The notes below the pieces were generated by a model. The model did no database searches. It was not told where the DNA came from and was given only the letters and a program-made list of their open reading frames with translations. The position numbers were made by a program, and so were the translations under genes. DNA of 64,000 nucleotides from Meghimatium bilineatum (lineage: Eukaryota > Mollusca > Gastropoda > Stylommatophora > Philomycidae), in the NCBI GenBank assembly GCA_034231615.1, contig CM067314.1, positions 5,582,501 to 5,646,500 on the forward strand. Direction: 5' to 3'. Positions 1 to 12,880 of the stretch are shown in pieces. Numbering within the stretch: the stretch's first letter is position 1; every line of letters begins with the position of its first letter.

Positions 1-1159
1 AGGAGTTTTTCAATCATTCGTAGATCCACTGCTGTCACAAAATGGCTGATGTTTGGTGAGCTCCAGCAGACGACTGTCCGATGAAAAACAAAAACACGCC
101 AATAAATTGTTTAGTGTCTACAGTGAGTTTCCACATGGACGTCACCTCCTGGGAATCTGTCATTTAGAATCGTCCAATGTTGTGCAGCATCATCATCAGC
201 ATAGATGCTCATATATATCACATACATTCATGATTATGTTGATAACGAAGTAAAACCCGTTTAACTGTGAGCAGGTAGTTTCTGATAGCGCATAGCCTTT
301 CTAGTCAAAGCATAGTTACTCCTGAGTTGAGTAACCGAGGTGACATTCGAACTCGTAAACGGGTTATATCAAAGTGAGCCCATACATACGGAGATTGCGT
401 TCAACCACTCCTAAATTCAAACATGACTTTTAGTACTAGGGTCATAGTCAAAGGGTGGCTACCCCACACTCCCTCCCTAATCCCCCTACTTCGCTGTTTT
501 CCCCCACGAAAATATCAAATTTCGCATGACAAAGCGGGAACTGCAAAAAGAAATAAGCGAATGTTTCTTTGGCGCATCTATAGCCCTGTCTTAAAGATAT
601 GGATTTTTTGGTGGGGAGGGGAGGAAAGGTCGGTTGGGTTTATGGTTGCATATTTAGTCCCTAACGGAAGAAATTTCAGTGAGGCTGTACAGGAGTGTGC
701 AGTGAATTTTCTTAGTATGATGCAACTCTTCGAAATGCCGCCGCCACCACATTTTTGTCTTTGAAATTCTGCCTCAAAAAATGCAGTTTGATAGGTTCCG
801 CCTGAGGCGGTCTCCTCTCTGCATCACAGCATCAATGTCTATTTATTTTACAGATGACAAGTTGTCAGTCTATCCCCTAACTTTCCTTAGTCGTCTCCGT
901 AGTCTTTTCAACATTCTTCTATGAAGCCAGATCTCTACTTTCTATGCATATTTTCTTACTATTCCCTTTATTAGCCAAGGTCAAGATACACGTTCACAAA
1001 TCAAGAGTTTGTTTTATATAGCTTTTAAGAACGATTTTTCTTTAGATATGTTGATTAACCTCTTCCCACACTAGACACGCCAATAAGTGCTCAGATCTCC
1101 GTTTCAGTAAATCTCTTAGAGCATAACGGCTCATGGTTCCGATTCCTGTATAGATATAC
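1..1159. other. No gene seen
   Basis: Unique-looking sequence. 262-375 (CTGTGAGCAGGTAG, then CATAGCCTTTCTAGTCAAAG) resembles a dispersed repeat also at 34090-34200 and 44320-44400. The 113-codon open frame at 423-764 has no coding character I recognise. Confidence 0.5.
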
Positions 1160-1620
1160 AGGGCATATTTGCCAGATTTGGAAAACTGGTATATGGCCAA
1201 AGGACAGGAAAGTATCAGCTTATATCCCGTTACCAACAAATGGTAACCTACAATTATGCGCTAACTACAGAACTATCGCTTTGATAAGTCAAACTAGTAA
1301 AATACTATTACATGTCATAATGAAGAGAATGCAAAATAAGAAACAGAAGTTCTTGAAGCACAGGCATGTTTTTAGACTGCTTAGGGCATGTCATACACGC
1401 AAACATCAATATAATACACCACCAATCTCTTGAATGCACACCTACAGGCAAAAGAGCCAGGGGAAGACCAAAAGAAACACTCAGAAGAACAATACTTAGA
1501 GAAAGCAAAACAGTCAATATCCATACTATTCAAGAACTGCACAGAATAGCTTTGAACAGACAGAATTAGAGGGATCTGACCTCTGCCCTATGTGCTAACT
1601 TCAGAGCAAAAGGAAAATGA
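1160..1620 (+). mobile_element. LINE fragment: reverse transcriptase start joined to C-terminal tail
   Basis: One frame reads IWKTGIWPKDRKVSAYIPL and then CANYRTIALISQTSKILL, the conserved start of a LINE reverse transcriptase. Shortly after comes a typical C-terminal tail with RARGRPKETLRR and LTSALCANF. The catalytic middle is missing, so this is an internally deleted, dead copy. The tail matches the one at 22400-22605. Confidence 0.82.
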
Positions 1621-4600
1621 AGATGATATAGACATACACTAATATAATACTTACTTTAATCAGATTTTTAATAAAACCCATACTTTATCAATGTCTTCAG
1701 AAAGTTCATTGTTTCGATTTCTTTCCTTGCTTTTTGTATCTATTACTTATTTGTATCTGTTATTTATGTGTCACAAAATAAATTCAACTGATACAATATG
1801 TTTCACATAAAAATTAAAAAAAACCTCACTCAGAACTTTAATGCAGTTACACTTCTTATGCCACATTGATTTTTGATCGGAAAAACATGAATATTTTACC
1901 CAAATATTGTGCTGTACTAAGTTAACTATTCTTTCTATTTTAGATGTAGAAAACAAGACCCAGGCGTGACTATCTCAAATAGAAGACCTGCGGGCAGTCA
2001 AAACAGGCCTTCACAGTAGACGATTTTGATTATTATCGTGGTCATGGTGATATTTTCATTCATCACTTTATGTCGCCAGACAACGCCGACCAACGAAATT
2101 CACAGAAATAACCTAAAATATGTCGTAAAAAGGCTTGTTTTGCTTTTGCTTGAAGGTATTCTATTGTCAAGAATAACGGTCCAGGCAGCGTTTACTCCAG
2201 TACCTGACATTTTATCACCGGCATATTTTGTGTAAGTGTCTTTGATCGTTTACCATTCTGAAAAAAAAATAAATGAGATTACCTTTTGAGTATATGACGT
2301 TTGAATGTTTGTTTTCATGGACATGCATGGAAGTTTATTTAGGTTGAACAGAATCAAAGTAAGAATCAAACAAAACAGGTGAGAGTATCTTTGCGGATCA
2401 CTAAAAAAAAAAAGCACGGCTCCTGAGAAAATTTCTATATGTTCGGACGAAAGCTTTCTCTTGATATAAATGCAATATTGATTTTTTTTATTATATTGCA
2501 TTTTCATTAATTTATCGTAGAGAAAATATTGCATCTGTACACGCTCTTCTTTTTCTAAACCCAAACTCTTCTGGACTACATCTACAAACTAGAGTGAGCA
2601 CTCGATCTACAATACGTCTGATCCGTTTTTCAAGAATCTTAGCAAACATTTTACCGACATGGGCAGAGAAATACCTCTGTATAAATATGGGCTACAATAT
2701 TGCTTGCTTTTTTCTTCCGTATTGGTATTATGATGGCTCTTTGCCAATCTGTTATAACAGCTCTTTCTTTCCAGGCCTTTCTTGAGATATGAAACAAGAA
2801 AGTTGTTTTTAGTCGCTTTAGTTTCTCCACAGGCACGTATTTGCGTGGGGGTGGGGTGGGTGGGGTTGGGGTGCTTGGGGGACGCATGCTGATTAGTAAT
2901 TATTATTTGTTTCTTCAATTCCCAATTTGAACTATTTTAAATTTAGTTCTCTAAAAACATACCTGTTATTTCGTTTCGCCCTCAAACCACTTGTCGTCTA
3001 TTAATGTTGGTTGAACTTCGATGAGTTATGTAGGTTATGACTGACACATCCAACACACGGTCAATGCTTACTTCTTTCAATTCTAATGTAAGTATTTAGG
3101 CGTACCAGTATTTATTTTAAGATATTATCATACAGTAACGCTAAATTTTACTGAAGTGCTGGGCTGAAGCAGTCGACTCACAACAATGCACATTGTAATT
3201 TACTATAATGTTATTGTAATTGAGTAGTTTGTCTTTGTTCACTGTTATTATTTAATACTAATTTTAATAACTAATAAATAATACAACTGTAAATTAGTAA
3301 AAACAAACACGTTATTAACAACGCCGTGTCGTCATATGTGCAAACAACTGTGCAGATATTATGAGCAATAACGTATATTATCATTGAACAAAGGTGCGTT
3401 AATTTTTGGTGTCGTAACTTGTTTAAAACTTTATATGCTGTAATTTGTAATGTTGGCACAAGTTGCTTTTAATTCTTCACTATGACATTTGTTCTCTTAA
3501 GGTATTACCTAACCTAATTAAAAGCAGCTTTTACCGTCATGATTGAAGATATGGTCACAATCACATTTTCATTCATTCTTCAATCGTGGATGAGTTCAGT
3601 ATGAGTAGGCCTAAGCAGTAACAATGATACACTATAGGGCCTATAGGTCTAGTATATAATTATTTAGCCTTATTTGGTGCATATAAAGTATAGTTCTTAA
3701 CTGTGACCTTTGTTCTAGTTTCGAGGTATTTTCTAACCGTTGTATTGTGATTGCCATCCAGAGCGCTATTGTTGTATGATTGAGTTTGGAATATAAGTAG
3801 TATTTTAAATTAATATTTATTGAAAAGGATTACATTAGAATTAGTGTTTAGCCTATGGTTAGGGGTTAAGGATTAGAATTAGTTTCTAGTGTTTAGAATT
3901 AAGGTAAATTATTATTATGTACAATAACGGGAACATATAAGGGACAAGTGCAGTGGTATACATTAGGCAGACGGAAAGAACAATTATGGTGCCTTGTTGT
4001 TAAATGTGGTCTTACTTTCGTTATAAATTCATATATGGAGAAGAAAGCATGTGAGGTCGAATGATATCTTATTAATTGACAACGATTGCGTTAGTGTTAA
4101 GGATTAGAATAAGTGTTTAGTATTTAGAATTAGGGTAAATTATTAGTATATAGATGTGCAGGAATATTCATGGAGTTCATTTCTAGAATGTTAAAAAGTG
4201 TATCCCACAGAGAATACTGAATAAGGTGAGTGTTTGGTTTTATTCACATTGTTACAGTTTCTCAACCCTATGGATAATTGATGTTTCAAGGAGACCTACG
4301 ATGTCAGCTAGTTAAAAATATATATAGTGTGCTATTTATAGCACAGTGAAGAACTAATCTTTACTTTTACCACCGTATATGATTTAATCATAGGTTAAGA
4401 CGCTAACAATAATGGAGGTTGTAGGTCAGGTAATCCTAATATCTATCTATAAATGCAAGTACACATCATTTATACATCTCTCTCTTGTAGTGCTAACTAT
4501 GTTGTGGATTATTGTTGTTAGAATATCCCATCTCTTGTGAGGTACTAGGAGAGAGGCCCTCAATCAGTCATGTTTAGGCCTAATTGTTGGTTTTTGATCA

Positions 4601-5026
4601 GAACTATTTAGTCATCATCATCATCAAATTCATAAACCTTCAAGGTTGTAGGTGTGCCACTCTGGACATGCCATCACAAAAATTCTGCCATGCTTCCATG
4701 TTCTTAGTTACTTGTTTAAGTGTGGTCTGTAATATTATAAATCCATACTTTCATGTGACCTCTTCTTCTTCCACCCGTATCTTGTCCCTGTAGGATATTT
4801 TTGAAAAGGGATTTGTGAAATTCAGGAAAGGGAAATTCAACCCCTCCCCCAGCAATTGAAACACAGCTTTTAGTACTAGGAACTGGGCCAAAATGCGAGC
4901 AAAAAGCCCCAAAAACTCATCCTTTAACGGTTTTTTGCAAGAAAGTCATCACATTTTTATTAGAACACAAACAGGGAGCACAAAAATAATCTTTTTTAAA
5001 AATATTGTTTGTTGTTTGTTTGCATT
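1621..5026. other. No gene seen, AT-rich
   Basis: Only short open frames. 3840-3900 and 4090-4145 share (A)GGATTAGAATTAGT..TAGTGTTTAGAATTA, a small old duplication. A G-rich tract sits at 2846-2881. Confidence 0.5.
2846..2881 (+). other. G-rich tract, possible quadruplex
   Basis: Runs of three to five G's separated by one to five bases (GGGGGTGGGGTGGGTGGGG, then TTGGGG and more). Four or more runs meet the usual sequence rule for a G-quadruplex. Confidence 0.6.
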
Positions 5027-5130
5027 CATTCTCAAACTCCCACTGGATCTCTCTTGTTGCAGAACAATAGATCAGAGAATGGAAGTGTGTTGTGCCGCCG
5101 TTTTAATTTGCGCCTGTGGTCAACTGCGGC
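5027..5130 (-). repeat. Dispersed GAA-tailed repeat (SINE-like family S), partial
   Basis: Contains CTCAAACTCCCACTGGATCT, CTCTTGTTGCAG and AGAGAATGG, the common core of at least ten copies in this window. Better copies end in GAAGAAGAAG on the other strand. Confidence 0.7.
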
Positions 5131-5394
5131 CCTGCCTACAACATCAATATATTCAGTGCAAATTATTCATAATTTGTTCATAATATCTTCTGTGAAAACA
5201 AACATAATTTCCAAGAATTTCTCATTATCAGAATCACAATCCATAAGAATTTCACTGAAAAATGGCTTTTATTTCAATTTGATTTGCACTGATTGGAACA
5301 GAATGACAAAAAAAGAAAATATTGGTCTGATTTACCAGCTCTTCCAATCACTATAGAAATAGGTACAATTTCACAACAATGGCTTTCAGCAACA

Positions 5395-6640
5395 TCTAGA
5401 GCTTGTAGCATTTTTGCTCCTATGGCTTGCTACCAACAGCTTAACAACACTCAAATGGGATTCCGTAAGAACAAGAGCTGTGCAGATGCCATTTTTATAC
5501 TGACAGAAAAAACAACAATTGTATATTGCATTTCTTGACCAAGAAAAATCTTTCAAGAGAGTAGACATACAATTATGGAAAAAACTATCACAATATTGGG
5601 CTCTACAACACCTAATAAACTTGTGTAGAAGTAGTTACAAAGGCAGTCAATGTGCAGTTAAAATAAGTGCAGGGCTTTCATATAAATTCCACATACACTC
5701 TGGTGTGCAACAAGGATGTGTTCTATCTCCCTTGTTAGTAATCACATATATTAATTGTATATGTAAAATTGCCAACACCAATGAAGAACTCAACCTAAAT
5801 AAAAATCATAAATGAACTTTTTTTTCCAAGATGACCAAGCAATAATAATCAACATCAGAAGAACAACTACAACAATATATAAATAGACTGCACACAGCAT
5901 GTAGGGACTTTAAGATAAAGATAAACACAGAAAAAAACCCAGAGGTAATGTCAATTGCAAAAACAGAAAGAAACAGCATAATTCTTATAGATGACCAACA
6001 ACGTAAACATTTGAAAGAATTAACTTATCTTGGGAGTATCCCATCATCAAATAGGAAAAAAAGCAAAGAAATCCAACACAGATGCAATATAGCATACCAA
6101 ATCTTAGGACAGAGTATATAAGCCATCTCCTATTTTCAAAAACAAGCATGTGGACATAAATATAAAATGGCACTATATAAAATGATCATTGTGCTACCAA
6201 TGTCAAACATGGACGCTAACAACAAAAAAACAAAAGAAAACGTGTTACAACAGAAGTGACCTGTCTATGTACAATTTTTGGAGTAACAAGAGAGAATCAG
6301 AAATAAAAACAGACGACTAGCAAACACAATGTCAGTTCTTTATTACATCAGAAGACAACAGATCAAGTGGTTTTCACATGCTGCCAGACTACCATCATAC
6401 AGTGTCATTCTAAAAGCTTTACTATACAGGCACAATGGTTACAGGGGCAGGCCATGCAAATGATGGATTACAGAAATAATAATAAACGAAAACAAACATG
6501 TATGAAGCACACTAAAAAATCTCCAAGATTTTCCAACAATCTAAAACAATCTCCAGAGAACTCTTCTGACGCTGCAAGGCACAAGGGGTATAAATCGAAA
6601 AGAAAAGAAGCTTGCTACAAATTAACTGGTTGTGCCCATC
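5395..6640 (+). mobile_element. LINE fragment, reverse transcriptase (family A)
   Basis: Fragments in shifting frames show GFRKNKSCADAIF, AFLDQEKSFKRVD and SGVQQGCVLSPLL, which are reverse transcriptase motifs. The downstream part (to about 6640) matches the family copies at 7330-7760 and 19390-20320 through CYQ/CATNVKxxxTL and VTCLC..F.VTRENQK. Frameshifts and stops make it inactive. Confidence 0.85.
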
Positions 6641-7039
6641 TCTCAATTTATCTTTACAGCCTATATATTTTGAATAGCTTTACCTGTATATATTATCCAG
6701 CACATAGTATAGTTATGTTGCAGTTTCTGTGTTTCTTTGTACATATTATAAAGAACTTGTTTTTAATCTGCGATCAATTATACATCCAGTTCGATATTGG
6801 TCATGTCTAGAGCCCAAATAATAGACAAAGAGTCAGAGGATATCCAACAAAGTGGAGAGTACAGCAGTACGAAAAATAAGAAGTGATAACACTAAAGATA
6901 TTGTACTATTCTCTGTATATCTATGTGTATATCTATGTGTATATCTGTATATCTATGTGTATATCTGTATATCTATCTGTATATCTATGTAATCTGACAT
7001 GTCCTTTGCAGAAAATTGTTCTCACTGCTACTATGTAAA

Positions 7040-7230
7040 ACTCTTGGTTCTGGGCAGCTTTCCAGTTTCTTTCAGTGTCATGTTCATGTCTCGGATATTC
7101 TGTGCCCATTATAGTCTTGATCTACCTCTTATATTACCTTATCTTTGATTTGTTTTTCTCTCCATGATTACCATTACTAAACCGTTGTGTCTTTTTATGT
7201 CCAAAATATATTAGCTTGGGTTTTAAAAAA
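7040..7230 (-). mobile_element. LINE C-terminal tail fragment
   Basis: Read on the minus strand it has the LINE tail pattern KLIYFGH.KRHNG, then RG and a degenerate WT.NI segment. It resembles the tail of the minus-strand element at 14375-15480. Confidence 0.6.
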
Positions 7231-7329
7231 AATAATTATTTCAAGCTTTTGAGTTACACGTTTCATCAGTATAGCATTGACCTACATGATAAATCTTAGG
7301 GCAGACTTCTAATATTTTTAAACATAAAC

Positions 7330-7760
7330 ATATGAACATGAGCACTAAAACTGCAGTATATGAAACAATATTCATACCATCACTGTGCTACCAATGTCAA
7401 ACATGGACACTAACAACAAAAGCAAAAAGAAAACTTGTTACAAAATGAATGACTTGTCTACATAGAATTATCGCAGTAACAATAAGAAACAGAATCAGAA
7501 AGTAAAACATCAGAACTAACAAACGCAATGTCGTTCCTGGATTACATCAGAAGACAACATATTAAGTGTTTTCACACGCTTCCAGACTACCACCAGATAG
7601 TGCCCTAAAAGCAGTGCTATACAGGCATGATGGATACAAGTCAGGGGCATGCCATGAAAAAATGGTTTAAAGAAATAAAGGAATCCACGAAAACAAGCAT
7701 ATATAAACCGCCAAAGACGGATGTGTTGAACCATTGGCTCAAATAAAACGACAACACAAC
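7330..7760 (+). mobile_element. LINE family A, 3' portion
   Basis: Encodes [20 protein letters not shown] then TCLHRI with stops, matching 19839-20033 closely. It runs into a GAA-tailed dispersed repeat at 7735-7855. Confidence 0.75.
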
Positions 7761-7855
7761 GCATTTCTATTCTCTGGACTACATTAAACTGGAAATCTTG
7801 TAGGACAATTGTCCTGTTACAAGAGAAATCCAGCGGGAGTTTGAGAATGAACGCC
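7735..7855 (+). repeat. Family S copy
   Basis: Shares AATCCAGCGGGAGTTTGAGA with the consensus and ends CGCCGAAGAAGAAGAAAC. Confidence 0.7.
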
Positions 7856-8059
7856 GAAGAAGAAGAAACATAGGCCTATATAAAGCACATAAAAAGGGCG
7901 TCTCCAGAGAAGAGTTCTGCCGCTGCAATACATAACGAGGTATGAAGGAAAGAGAACGGTTCTGCCGCTGCAATACATGATGATGTTCGTCCGTCGTGAT
8001 CGACGATGACCAAAAACTCAACCATAATAATAATAACAATAAATAATAAAATAATAAAG

Positions 8060-8761
8060 TTAATAGTGCGTTTTTAAATGACTAGCAAGTCCAATGCGCG
8101 CACAAAATGTTCTTTTACAGAATTGACAACAATAGAAGGTATCTGTGTGAGGTTGAGATGTTTTTTCTTTTCTACGTGTCCGCTTCTGTCTTGCAGTTTC
8201 TTGTCTGAATTCTTCTGCCGCTAGTGCTCCCGTTCTAATGCTGTAACGCCATGCTGCTCTATCCTGAGCGAGGCTCTCCCAAGCGCCTACGTCAATGTTA
8301 AGATGTTTCAAGGATGACTTGAGCGTGTCTTTGAAACGCTTTTTCTGTCCACCAGCTTTTCGAAATCCTGCCTTGAGTTCTCCATAATATATTTGTTTTG
8401 GCAATCGCGAGTTCTCCATACGCACAAGATGGCCTGCCCAGCGTGCCTGCGCCTTCATAAGTATTGTGTGGATGCTTATTGAGGTTGATTTTTCCAAGAC
8501 CTCGTAGTCTGGTACTTTGTCCCACCAATGGATGTTTAGTAATTTACGTAGGCAGGTAAGATGGAAATGATTTAACTTTCTTGCATGTCTAGCATACACT
8601 GTCCACGTTTCGCAGGCGTATAGTAAGGTTGGTATAACAGCAGCATGATACATAACGAGGGTATGAAGGAAAAAGAAATACGTGTTTTCTAGGGATGATT
8701 TAGCATCTGTAAGTTTTCTTTTAGAAAAATCCCTTTTTTCGGACTGTAATAACTTCGACAC
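8060..8761 (-). mobile_element. LINE C-terminal region with terminal zinc finger, 233-codon open frame
   Basis: Minus-strand frame of 233 residues. It has YACETWTVYARHARKLNHFH and LRKLLNIHWWDKVPDYEVL, then a region ending with CCQFCKRTFCARIGLASHLK, a C2H2-like finger. This order (end of the reverse transcriptase thumb, then a finger) is typical of the last part of invertebrate LINE ORF2. The frame is intact but lacks the endonuclease and catalytic core. A second copy lies in opposite orientation at 20620-20980. Confidence 0.82.
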
Positions 8762-9009
8762 ACAACCAATAACCGGATATGAATAACGTCGTCCTGTTGT
8801 ATTGCATATTTCCCATCATTCTCATCACTTGCACAACTTTCCTTGTTAACATTGTATCCTGTTGTGTGTTAGGGCCGGAAATATGTCTTCAATTTTTTTA
8901 ATGGGGTTCCTAAGGAAGGACATTCGACCATCTACGTGTGTAATATATACACACGTCAGCAGATTACACATACAATTATTTTACATCCGTCGTTCAATAG
9001 GGACATTTG

Positions 9010-9765
9010 TATTAAAAGGATGAGCTATAGAGGAACATGAACAAAGACTAATAGATCAAGTCAATAAATCAAGTAATGAATATGGACTGGATATAAACAT
9101 TCAAAAAACAAAAACCATGATAATCAGCAAAGACACAGAAGAACAGGAGGTAAACATAAACATACAGGGAGAGAAACTACAACACGTAAAACAGTATCAA
9201 TATCTTGGACACATAGTCACAAATGATGGCAGATGTGAAACAGAAATTAAAAGGAGAATAGGAATAAAAGTACCTTCAATGACATGAGGAAATTATTAAT
9301 ATCTAAACAAATTACAAACAAGTTAAAAATGAGAATTATAAAATGCTACATCTATTCCATATTAATGTATGGCTCAGAAACATGGACACTAAATAAACAA
9401 TTAGAAGACAAAATTGATGCCTTTGAGATGTGGGTATATAGAAGAATAGGGAGAACATCATAAAGAGAAGAAAACAAAGAGGTGCTAAAGACACTTACTA
9501 TGAAGAAAGAACTACTAAGAGAAATAAAGATCAAGCAAATAAAATACTTTGGACACATTAAAAGACATGACACCTTATTTAAGACCTTACTTGAGGGTAA
9601 AGTCAAAGGGAAGCGAGCAAGAGGTAGGCAGAGATACAAGTGGGAGAGTAACATTACACGATGGACAGGTTACAGTCTAGCAGAGTGCACCACCAAGACA
9701 AGAGACATGAGATGTTGGAGATACGTTGCAGCCAACCTTCGTTGCGGAGACGGCACTTGATGATG
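9010..9765 (+). mobile_element. LINE 3' part with a distinct tail family
   Basis: In several frames: YGLDINIQKTKTMIIS, HVKQYQYLGHIVTNDGRC, a frameshifted MYGSETWTL region, IKQIKYFGHIKRHD and RARGRQRYKWESNITRW, ending VAANLRCGDGT and a TGA with GATGAT repeats. These are the post-catalytic reverse transcriptase and tail. A short echo of the tail end is at 11370-11410. Confidence 0.8.
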
Positions 9766-10867
9766 ATGATATAGAGGAATTCCACTGTATCACGTCAGCG
9801 CGAAAATACGCATCCAACCACGACCTTCGTTAGACAGGACTGTGTGCACTGTCGCCGCCCATGCCACACTGAGTATTGTTGTGATTTTCATTAGCTGGCG
9901 AAACTATAAATTAAATGACCAATGAAAATCACAACGATAACAAATGAAGGCCTCATTAATTCAGCTAAAAGGCCTGTACTGTTTAGAGCCACTGCTCAAA
10001 TCTCGACCTGCGGACTGTTGATCTAGAAAACCAGTTGTTATTATTGCCCTGAGTCTCATTGGTCGGCCTTGGTTATTTGTGTCGGCTACTCCAATTACAT
10101 AAATAGTATCCAATGTATAGCCAGAAAATAATCAAAAACGTACTGAATGAATGCCTGTTTACGTTTAGCAGTTAGGTCTTCTATATCTGCCGACAGTCAC
10201 AGCATAAATTGTGTCAACAATGTCTCCCCTCTGTCAACAACTTGTCAATAATTCAGGGATTCACCCTGCTTAATTATGTCAAAAATCATTCTAGTCACAC
10301 CCACCCGCCCACCAAACCAAAAAAAAAGTGCTGAATAAAAACGGCATTTTTTTTTCCATATTTGTCGGGAATTTTTATTTTCAAATTCACACACGTGAAT
10401 TAAAAATCTGTTTTATTTACATCATCTTTTGTCAAACGCCCATATCCCTTTGTCCAACAACTGTCAAATCCTCACCAGCGTTGACCGGTGAGAGTGTTTT
10501 GCATGTTAGGACTTATGTTGTAGACCGGTGTGGCACGAACTACGATCAAGTTCGCACCAGTTGCAGCTGGGAATGTATATATTTATCTATATAGGGGATG
10601 ATAAGAATTCGTGACTGTCAAGAAATTTTTTTTGCTGTTAGCTCATAGGGCCTACATTTTTAGGAGCATAATTTTTAGTAAATTGATTCAAGCAGGGACA
10701 ACACCAAAGGGACGTAGCTCTGTTAAAACCGAGACATTTGCTACGATTAGTATTGTTTAATTTCTGTATATTTTGTGTTTAAGATCAATACACTCATGGG
10801 AAGAAATCAAATATCGTCACTTTTAAAGTATAAGTAAGTAAAGTAACCCATAGCATTTATTAATGCC
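9766..10867. other. No gene seen
   Basis: Contains the inverted repeat at 9878-9935. A run of A's and T's is at 10320-10360. No motif supports a gene. Confidence 0.45.
9878..9935. repeat. 15-bp inverted repeat with 28-bp loop
   Basis: GTTGTGATTTTCATT at 9878-9892 and its exact complement at 9921-9935. The arm recurs in part near 12410 (GTGATTTTCATTTGTTACC). Confidence 0.85.
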
Positions 10868-11101
10868 GTAGGAGTGTGAGATGTTAGCGATCTCACATTT
10901 CACAGGCTCTGCAAATGAGGGCGGTAGCCATCTCCTCTCCCTCGCAGTCTTTACTTCCCGGATTAAACCGGTACCCATTTAAGGCTGGGTCGACCTGGGA
11001 GCCGTTGCGATCTGAAAACATTTCCGCCTCAACTGGGGAATGAACCCAGGACCACTCATATGCGAAGCCAGTGCGCTAACCGCTGCGCTAACGCGGCTCC
11101 C
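10868..11101 (-). mobile_element. tRNA-derived SINE
   Basis: On the minus strand it starts GGGAGCCGCGTTAGCGCAGC, then GGTTAGCGCACTGG, an A-box-like block, followed about 35 bases later by a B box in GGGTTCATTCCCC. The body continues to a CTCACA-rich end. It is too diverged in stem pairing to be called a functional tRNA. Confidence 0.75.
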
Positions 11102-11727
11102 GATGAGTCACAGAACTCTCTTCGATGCCAACTCCTTGAAGTGAAGATTGGACGTAGTTCAGCCAACAATGGCTGGAAACTAAGATTGATCGGGTCATCT
11201 CGTATATCGAGCAGAACTAAAGTCCTGCCCAAGAAATAACTGGTGCAGAAGTCGGAGATATCAGAAGAGGCGCACCAGAAACCATGGTATTATACGACTA
11301 AATAACATGTCTTTAAAAAAATCAACAGAACTGTATAATTTACGAGACTCAAGTAAACGGTGACTGTGTTGTTGCAGCCAGCCTTCGTTGCGGCGACGGC
11401 ACTCAATGATGATGATGCGTTATTGGGATCTTGCGCGGTTAGATCGTTCGCTTTTTGCTGAAGAGTTCACTGGTATGAACCCCCGCTCTCAACGTCTTGT
11501 TTATAAAGCGTATATTTTGGATGATCTCTGGGGATTCTTGCTTAAAGTTACGGATTTACGTGCTGTGAGCGGTACTCTCGACAGGCGAGGTTTTGTTTCG
11601 TAGGGAGGTGCGGAGTAGATTTACATATAGAGTAGCAATGTAGTACAACAAGGTCAATACTTTGAGAAGCATTTCTTCTTCACGTTCGCAGTTTGACATG
11701 TCTACCCAGCAAGTCCGGTTTTCCTAA

Positions 11728-12030
11728 TCAATCAATCAAGTACCGTGCCGAATGGCGTAGGCGATCATGTTTCTCCACGAGTCTGTCTCTTGTGTTGCCA
11801 ATAAGCTCGGTCGGTGAACTTCTACCGTGCCACATTACTAGTCCATGCTAAAAAATGCTGCTGTATTTGAAAAGCTCCTTGGTGCTCCCTTGCAACTTTC
11901 TGTGGATATCCATCTCTTTGGGCCAGTGTTCTTCCCTTAACTGGTTTAGTGTAGTATAGTGTTGCAGGATATGTTTAGCGGCCTGTGCTGCCTGCCCACA
12001 TGGACACATATCGATCGTCTCAATACGTTA
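11728..12030 (-). mobile_element. LINE RNase H-side C-terminal fragment
   Basis: Minus-strand reading gives CPCGQAAQAAKHILQ, then LREEHWPKEMDIHRKLQG and MWHGRSSPTELIGNTRDRL. This is the CxCG..xxxxH region seen after RNase H domains of jockey-type LINEs. Its last part recurs at 14970-15075 and 40300-40410. Confidence 0.72.
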
Positions 12031-12589
12031 TAATTTGCTGTTTAACACTAGTACCACGACCGGTATCCAGTGTAGAAAGACTATGCACAGAAAACGTAAA
12101 CATAACATAGAAGGCCAATTTTGATTATTTTGGTGCGTTCCGTTGGCCAGTCTTGGCTATTTTTGGTATACAACCCCATGAATATAAGTATAGACCAACA
12201 CAAACCACGACAACAATAAAAAAAAACGTAACGAATGAATTCCTAATTAATTCTGTAGAGAGGTCTTCAATGGCGAGAGACACGTTAGTATATGATCGTC
12301 AAAAGATACATTGTTTGACCAGTTCTAAAGTCGTGACCCTCGGTAATTATATATAAGACCTACCGGCAAAGAAGAAATCAAGCCTTCTTAATGACTAATT
12401 TGATTATTCTCGTGATTTTCATTTGTTACCATGATGTTACTTTGTATGGCCGCCACTTAACATCTCGGGACTAGTTAAATAAGTGATTAAGAAGGCTCGA
12501 TTTCCTATTAGCCAGTAGGCCATATATTTCCAAGGGTCACGGCATTGTACTCTAATATACACATTTCGACAGATATAATGCCATAAATT
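12031..12589. other. No gene seen
   Basis: Shares short stretches with 9880-10140 (GTGATTTTCATT, TGGCCAGTCTTGG/TGGTCGGCCTTGG, GAATGAAT), suggesting an old duplicated element. No open frame is convincing. Confidence 0.4.
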
Positions 12590-12725
12590 ACTTGTTTCAC
12601 AAAAGTACACACATACACTCGCACATCATAAATTACTTGTTTCACACACGTACACATATACATTCGCACATCATAAATTACTTGTTTCACACACATAACA
12701 CATACACTCGCACCTATCATAAGTA
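12590..12725 (+). repeat. About 42-bp repeat, 3 copies
   Basis: Units with CATAAATTACTTGTTTCACA and CACATACACTCGCA. Confidence 0.85.
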
Positions 12726-12732
12726 TAACATT

Positions 12733-12880
12733 TCTTCTTCAGCGTTGATTCTCAAACTCCCACTGGATCTCTCTTGTAGCATGACGATGTTCCTATTAGA
12801 TTTCCAGCAGGATGTAGTCCAGAGAATGGAAATGCGTTGTATTGCCGTTTTATTTGCACCAATTGTCCGACACATCCATC
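12733..12880 (-). repeat. Family S copy
   Basis: Begins TTCTTCTTCAGCG, then CTCAAACTCCCACTGGATCT, CAGCAGGATGTAGTCCAGAG and GACACATCCATC. A long copy of the core. Confidence 0.75.

Noticed and set aside
423-764. 113-codon plus-strand frame as a gene
   Set aside because: No recognisable domain, no splice context, and a low-complexity composition in several stretches.
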